DNA of 11,219 nt from contig JAPYWU010000027.1 in NCBI GenBank assembly GCA_028276205.1, forward strand, positions 1 to 11,219, written 5' to 3'. The notes under the pieces were generated by a model. It did no database searches. It was not told the origin of the DNA and saw nothing but the letters and a program-made list of their open reading frames with translations. Of the stretch, positions 7,765-11,219 are shown piece by piece (position 1 is the first letter of the stretch; every line of letters begins with the position of its first letter). The DNA comes from Dictyoglomaceae bacterium. Lineage in GTDB: Bacteria; Dictyoglomota; Dictyoglomia; Dictyoglomales; Dictyoglomaceae. Made by a program: the position numbers and the translations under genes.

Positions 7765-8560
7765 ACAAAGAACCATTAAAGGGTCTATCAAAGTAGAGGG
7801 TAAAGGTTTACATACTGGTTGTTATACTAAGATGTATTTACATTCTGCACCAGAAAATACAGGAATTTTGTTTATTAAGAATAAGGTAAAAATTCCAGCT
7901 AGTTATAAGTTTGTAGTAGAAACTTCACGAAGGGTTGTTTTAGAAAAAGATGGTGAAAAGATTTCTACTGTTGAACATTTTTTATCTTCATTATATTATC
8001 TTGGGATTTCTAACCTATATGTGGAAGTTGATGGAGACGAATTGCCAATTTTAGATGGCAGTGCTTTAAATTGGGTAGAAATTCTTGAGAATTTAGTAAA
8101 AGATCAGGATCTTTTACAAGATGAATTGACAATTGAAACCCCATATTCTTTTAGAGATAGAAATGCTGAAATAATCTTTTTCCCCTCCAGCAAATTTCAA
8201 GTGCTTTGTGCTATCTCTTTCCCTAATTCCTTTTTAAAATGGCAAAGATTTTATTTAAAAGATCTTAAAGATTATAAAACTGAAATTGCTCCAGCAAGAA
8301 CTTTCGGGTTTTATTATGAGGTAGAAGAGCTTATTAAAAGAGGACTCATAAGTGGTGCTGATCTTAATAATGCACTTCTTGTGGGAGAAGAAGCATACGT
8401 TAATGAACCTCGCTTTAAGGATGAACCAGTAAGGCATAAAATTCTTGATTTAATAGGTGATATGGCTCTTTCAGGTAAAAGATTAAAATTAAAAGTTATA
8501 TCTATTGGATCAGGGCATTCACTACATATAAAAGCTATTTCATATCTACTTAGGGGGTGA
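7757..8560 (+). CDS. lpxC: LpxC, UDP-3-O-acyl-N-acetylglucosamine deacetylase
   Basis: Zinc-dependent deacetylase, the committed step of lipid A synthesis. It has 267 residues, at the short end for the family (E. coli has 305). It opens with the family signature RQRTIKGSI and GLHTG (17-21). STVEH (70-74) holds the catalytic Glu73 and zinc ligand His74; ELPILDGSA (95-103) and the ARTFGF substrate-loop motif (180-185) follow. VRHKILD (225-231) supplies zinc ligands His227 and Asp231, and SGH (252-254) the conserved His254. All catalytic residues are present, so it should be active. The start is a TTG at 7757 inside the lpxD 3' end, with GAGGG at 7746-7750 as SD; the conserved N-terminal motif leaves no better start. 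The short C-terminus lacks the extension of the E. coli enzyme. Confidence 0.94.
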   Translation: MDRQRTIKGSIKVEGKGLHTGCYTKMYLHSAPENTGILFIKNKVKIPASYKFVVETSRRVVLEKDGEKISTVEHFLSSLYYLGISNLYVEVDGDELPILDGSALNWVEILENLVKDQDLLQDELTIETPYSFRDRNAEIIFFPSSKFQVLCAISFPNSFLKWQRFYLKDLKDYKTEIAPARTFGFYYEVEELIKRGLISGADLNNALLVGEEAYVNEPRFKDEPVRHKILDLIGDMALSGKRLKLKVISIGSGHSLHIKAISYLLRG

Positions 8561-8562
8561 TG
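8553..8562 (+). promoter_or_regulatory. Extended Shine-Dalgarno fixing the fabZ GTG start
   Basis: GGGGGTGATG-like sequence spanning the lpxC stop closely follows the GGAGGTGAT consensus. It lies two bases before GTG 8565, with its GGG core at normal distance. The overlapping ATG at 8563 runs straight into TGA, so GTG 8565 is the only workable start. Confidence 0.65.
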
Positions 8563-8564
8563 AT

Positions 8565-9005
8565 GTGAATAATATTGATATTACTAAAATTCTTCCTCAT
8601 CGTTTTCCCTTTCTTCTTGTAGATAGAGTCTTAGATTTTAAAGAAGGGGAATGGTTAAAAGCAATAAAAAATGTTACTTATAATGACTATTTTTTTGTAG
8701 GACATTTTCCCGAAAGACCTATTATGCCAGGAGTATTAATAATTGAAGCTATGGCACAATCAGCAGGTATATTTTTATTTCTAAGCTATGGAAAAGATAA
8801 AAGAGATAACGAATATATAGCATATTTGGCAGGGGTTAATAATGTTAAATTCAGAAAACCAGTGATTCCAGGAGATCAAATAATTTTAGAAGTAAAGCTA
8901 AAACAAACAGTAAGGAATATATATAAATTTGATGCAATTTGTAGAGTAGATGATAATATTGTGGCTGATGGAGAAATTACTATTGCCTTAGGAGGAAAAG
9001 GATGA
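8565..9005 (+). CDS. fabZ: FabZ, 3-hydroxyacyl-ACP dehydratase
   Basis: Hot-dog-fold dehydratase of type II fatty acid synthesis. It converts 3-hydroxyacyl-ACP to trans-2-enoyl-ACP and so competes with LpxA and LpxD for the same acyl donor. At 146 residues it has the normal length. It begins with DITKILPHRFPFLLVDRV (5-22), the FabZ N-terminal signature. The catalytic His47 lies in GHFPERPIMPGV (46-57) and catalytic Glu61 in EAMAQSAG. The FRKPVIPGDQ strand (96-105) is also typical. It starts at GTG 8565, four bases after the lpxC stop, and ends overlapping the lpxA start by four bases (ATGA). The placement between lpxC and lpxA is a widely conserved arrangement that ties lipid A and phospholipid synthesis together. 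Confidence 0.95.
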   Translation: MNNIDITKILPHRFPFLLVDRVLDFKEGEWLKAIKNVTYNDYFFVGHFPERPIMPGVLIIEAMAQSAGIFLFLSYGKDKRDNEYIAYLAGVNNVKFRKPVIPGDQIILEVKLKQTVRNIYKFDAICRVDDNIVADGEITIALGGKG

Positions 9006-9796
9006 GGGATGTATCAATACATCCAACCGCTATAGTTAGTGATAAGGCTGAAATAGGTATAAATGTAGAGATTGGTCCTTTTACTGTAATTGAGGATGGA
9101 GTAAAAATTGGTGATTATACAAAAATAGAAAACCATGTTCATATAAAAAAAGGAACCATTATAGGTAGTGGTTGTCATATACATACGGGTAGTGTTTTAG
9201 GAGATATCCCTCAAGATTTGAGTTTTAAAGGAGAAAATAGCTTTCTTATAATAGGAAATAATGTAACTATAAGAGAATATTGTGTTTTTCATAGAGCATC
9301 TGGTGAAGGAAATGCTACAATTGTAGGTGATAATTGTTATTTAATGGCATATGTTCATGTAGCTCATAATGTTAAAATTGGAAAAGGTGTTATAATAGCC
9401 AATGCTACACAACTTGCTGGATATGTGGAAATTGGAGATAAGGCATTTATAAGTGGTCTTGTCGGGGTTCATCAGTTTGTAAGGGTAGGGAGTTATGCAA
9501 TGGTTGGAGCATTATCTAAGTTGGTTAAAGATATTCCTCCCTTTTCTTTATGCGATGGTAGTCCAGCTTTAATATATGGTGTTAATGTGGTAGGTCTAAG
9601 AAGAAATAGTTTTTCGAATGATAGGATTAGTATAATTAGAAAGCTTTTTCATATATTATATGATAAAAGTTTATCTTTTGAGAAAAGGATAGAGGAAATA
9701 TCTAAGATGGAATATGAAGAAGCTAAAATATTAGTTGATTTTGTTAAAGGCTCGAAAAGAGGAATTGCTGATGCATCTTGGAGGAGCGAAGAATGA
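9002..9796 (+). CDS. lpxA: LpxA, UDP-N-acetylglucosamine O-acyltransferase
   Basis: First lipid A enzyme: transfers a 3-hydroxyacyl group from ACP to the 3-OH of UDP-GlcNAc. At 264 residues it matches the family (about 262). Hexapeptide repeats (about 5-175) form a left-handed beta-helix, followed by a helical C-terminal domain (about 195-255) with GLRRNSFSND (198-207). IHPTAIV opens the protein; GDIPQDLSFKGE (67-78) is an LpxA hallmark. The catalytic His is H122 (VAHNV). HQF (157-159) anchors the acyl-chain ruler: counting from it, the residue matching E. coli Gly173 is Ala170. A strong SD (AGGAGG, 8990-8995) inside fabZ sits six bases before ATG 9002, giving an ATGA overlap. The C-terminal extension IADASWRSEE is dictated partly by the overlap that carries the lpxB SD. 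Confidence 0.95.
   Translation: MRDVSIHPTAIVSDKAEIGINVEIGPFTVIEDGVKIGDYTKIENHVHIKKGTIIGSGCHIHTGSVLGDIPQDLSFKGENSFLIIGNNVTIREYCVFHRASGEGNATIVGDNCYLMAYVHVAHNVKIGKGVIIANATQLAGYVEIGDKAFISGLVGVHQFVRVGSYAMVGALSKLVKDIPPFSLCDGSPALIYGVNVVGLRRNSFSNDRISIIRKLFHILYDKSLSFEKRIEEISKMEYEEAKILVDFVKGSKRGIADASWRSEE
9780..9784 (+). promoter_or_regulatory. Shine-Dalgarno site fixing the lpxB ATG start
   Basis: GGAGG within the lpxA 3' end lies eight bases before ATG 9793. A TTG at 9778 is also in frame but would overlap this SD and add MEERR ahead of the family's normal N-terminus (MKIFFSA), so 9793 is preferred. Confidence 0.75.
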
Positions 9797-10881
9797 AAAT
9801 ATTCTTTTCAGCCTTAGAAGTTTCTGCTGATTTACATGGATCAAAGCTTATACATGCATTAAAACAAAAACAAAAAGATATACAATTTTTTGGTCTTGGC
9901 GGAGAAAAAATGAAAGATGAAGGTATGGATGTAAAATGGGATCTAACAAGATATAGTACTGTTGGTTTTATTGAGCCTTTACCTTATATTCCAAAGTTAT
10001 TAAAAATACAACAAAAAGCCAAAAATTTATTGAGAGAGACAAAACCTGATCTTGCTATATTTATTGATGCTCAAGGCTTTAATCTTCCATTAGCAAAATA
10101 TGCGAAAGGTTTAGGTATAAAAACGGTATATTATTTTGCCCCTCAATATTGGCTTTGGGGGAAAAAGGAAGAAGCTAAAGAAGTTCTCTCAAATTTGGAT
10201 TGGATAATTGCCACTTTTCCTCAAGAGTATTCTTTATATAAATCATTTGGGGATAATGTGGTTTTTTATGGCCATCCTCTTATAGATTATCTTTCAATTT
10301 ATTCAGACATAGATAAAAGAGATGATCTTATAGGACTTTTCCCAGGAAGTAGAGTTCAAGAAATTAAAAAACTTACTCCTATTTTTTTAGAGATAGCAGA
10401 GAAATTACCTGGATATAAATTTGTTATTCCTTTAGCAAGTCAAAAGTTCTCTAATTTATTATATTCTATTATAAAAGGGAAAGAAACTTTGGTGGAAGTG
10501 GTATCAGGAAATGAAAGTCAAAAGATCTTAAGAGCTTCTATTATAAGCCTTGTGGCTTCTGGTACTGTAACTTTAGAGGCTGCTATCCTCAAGACACCTG
10601 TTTTTGTGTTTTATAAGATCTCTCCTTTGACTTATTTCATTGCAAAAAGACTTGTTCACTATCCTTATATTGCTCTGCCAAATATAATTTTAGAAAAGTG
10701 TATATTTCCTGAATATGTTCAATATATAGACATAAAAAAGGTTGTTAAGGATATAGAGGACTTTTTGAAAGATGGTGATAGGATAGAAAAAATATTAAAG
10801 GATCTTGATAGAATCTCTGAAATACTTGGAGAACCTGGAGTTTTAAATAGAATTTCTGATTTTATTTTAAATCTTTTATGA
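9793..10881 (+). CDS. lpxB: LpxB, lipid A disaccharide synthase
   Basis: GT19-family, GT-B-fold glycosyltransferase at the inner face of the cytoplasmic membrane. It joins UDP-2,3-diacylglucosamine to 2,3-diacylglucosamine-1-phosphate (lipid X). At 362 residues it is close to the family norm (E. coli 382). Visible motifs: N-terminal MKIFFSALEVSADLHG with Glu9; TVGFIEPL (56-63); FIDAQGFN (90-97) with Asp92 matching catalytic Asp98 of E. coli; APQYWLWG (116-123); FPGSR (183-187, Arg187); SGTVTLEA (256-263); and the ALPN segment (294-297). The first motif is usually GExSGD but reads LEVSAD, and the usual IDAPDFN reads IDAQGFN. Because the other key residues are kept, I still call it LpxB. It overlaps lpxA and the next gene by ATGA junctions. 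Confidence 0.9.
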   Translation: MKIFFSALEVSADLHGSKLIHALKQKQKDIQFFGLGGEKMKDEGMDVKWDLTRYSTVGFIEPLPYIPKLLKIQQKAKNLLRETKPDLAIFIDAQGFNLPLAKYAKGLGIKTVYYFAPQYWLWGKKEEAKEVLSNLDWIIATFPQEYSLYKSFGDNVVFYGHPLIDYLSIYSDIDKRDDLIGLFPGSRVQEIKKLTPIFLEIAEKLPGYKFVIPLASQKFSNLLYSIIKGKETLVEVVSGNESQKILRASIISLVASGTVTLEAAILKTPVFVFYKISPLTYFIAKRLVHYPYIALPNIILEKCIFPEYVQYIDIKKVVKDIEDFLKDGDRIEKILKDLDRISEILGEPGVLNRISDFILNLL

Positions 10882-11219
10882 AAATTTATTTTATAGCTAA
10901 TGGGCCCGGAGAAATAGTAGGCTGGCTCTATCCATTGGTACAGTGGATAAGAGAGTATAAGCCTTTTTGGAGTAAATATTTGTCATATTATCTAATATTA
11001 AATCCTTGTCAGTTTGCCTCAGGAGAAGAGGAGAGAGTTGTTAGAACATGGGAATTTTTTGAAGAGATATTTTTACCAGACGAATATTGGAATCTTTTTA
11101 AATTTAAAGAAGCTAACTCAATAATTTTCCACATAGGAGGAGATCTATTTTTTAATTTGGCTCTTGCCAAAAAGTGGAAAAGTAAATCTTTGGCATACTT
11201 AGAGAAAGATTTTTATTGG
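10878..11219 (+). CDS. Partial gene after lpxB, possibly an LpxB-like glycosyltransferase (3' truncated by window edge)
   Basis: An open frame of 114 codons starts at ATG 10878, overlaps the lpxB stop by ATGA, and runs in frame to the last base. It begins MKIYFIANGPGEIVGWLYP. A short beta strand followed by NGPGE and then a helix resembles the N-terminus of GT-B-fold glycosyltransferases distantly related to LpxB, and I recall NGPGE-type starts in such proteins. Residues 82-90 (NSIIFHIGGD) look like a second Rossmann strand. The segment is rich in Trp and aromatic residues. It does not look like LpxI (which begins with a GLIAGNG-type motif) or LpxK. Overlap with lpxB implies coupled translation and a role in the same pathway, for example a further sugar-transfer step, but that is inference from position and a short motif. 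Confidence 0.7.
   Translation, partial: MKIYFIANGPGEIVGWLYPLVQWIREYKPFWSKYLSYYLILNPCQFASGEEERVVRTWEFFEEIFLPDEYWNLFKFKEANSIIFHIGGDLFFNLALAKKWKSKSLAYLEKDFYW

Noticed and set aside
7531..7791. Minus-strand open frame of 86 codons across the lpxD/lpxC junction
   Set aside because: Antisense to hexapeptide repeats and the lpxC start, both clearly coding on the plus strand; no recognisable domain.
8126..8155. TTGACA resembling a -35 box inside lpxC
   Set aside because: No adequate -10 at 16-18 bases; the hexamer at 18 bases (TTTAGA) matches only half the consensus, and such matches are expected by chance in AT-rich DNA.
8255..8437. Minus-strand open frame of 60 codons
   Set aside because: Antisense to catalytic lpxC sequence (ARTFGF to VRHK region), so a shadow.
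9002..9796. Possible recent duplication between lpxA and lpxD because of many shared hexapeptide repeats
   Set aside because: Both belong to the known left-handed beta-helix acyltransferase superfamily; each has its own family hallmarks, so the similarity is ancient and expected.

Overview
The window is one uninterrupted, co-directional (+ strand) gene cluster for building a Gram-negative-type outer membrane. The DNA is strongly AT-rich (roughly 30% G+C by eye, lowest in the first gene). Proteins are rich in Lys, Ile, Asn and Phe. TTG and GTG starts preceded by strong purine Shine-Dalgarno (SD) sites are common. Together with the gene order, this suggests a low-GC, deep-branching diderm. My best guess is Dictyoglomus or a relative, judged by general resemblance only. 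Halanaerobiales, Fusobacteria and Caldisericum-like bacteria are alternatives that I cannot exclude without a search.

Layout. Bases 1-1468 hold the 3' part of a tamB-like gene. Bases 1489-4359 encode a BamA/Omp85 protein with about eight POTRA-like repeats before its barrel. Bases 4377-5843 encode a smaller, divergent Omp85 paralogue with about three POTRAs. Bases 5857-6327 and 6330-6758 are two tandem Skp/OmpH-like periplasmic chaperone genes. Lipid A genes follow: lpxD (6772-7764), lpxC (7757-8560), fabZ (8565-9005), lpxA (9002-9796) and lpxB (9793-10881). A further gene begins at 10878 and runs off the right edge. The largest gap between genes is about 20 bases and several junctions overlap (TTG within the preceding reading frame, or ATGA stop/start overlaps). 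The cluster therefore looks like one transcription unit with translational coupling. I see no internal terminator, credible internal promoter, RNA gene, mobile element or CRISPR array.

How the genes work together. Skp-like chaperones would carry unfolded outer membrane proteins across the periplasm. The Omp85 proteins would fold them into the membrane. TamB-like proteins span the periplasm and are implicated in Omp85-linked assembly and lipid transport. LpxA, LpxC and LpxD make UDP-diacylglucosamine from UDP-GlcNAc and 3-hydroxyacyl-ACP, a branch-point substrate shared with FabZ. LpxB condenses the lipid A disaccharide. The hydrolase that should act between LpxD and LpxB (LpxH, LpxI or LpxG) is not encoded in the window.

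This is mostly a recognisable outer-membrane operon rather than a wholly new system. The points most worth following up are the POTRA expansion, apparently by duplication of a three-POTRA block; the Omp85 paralogue whose loop-6 RGF motif reads LGF; changed family motifs in LpxD, LpxA and LpxB; the missing hydrolase; and the unassigned gene after lpxB.
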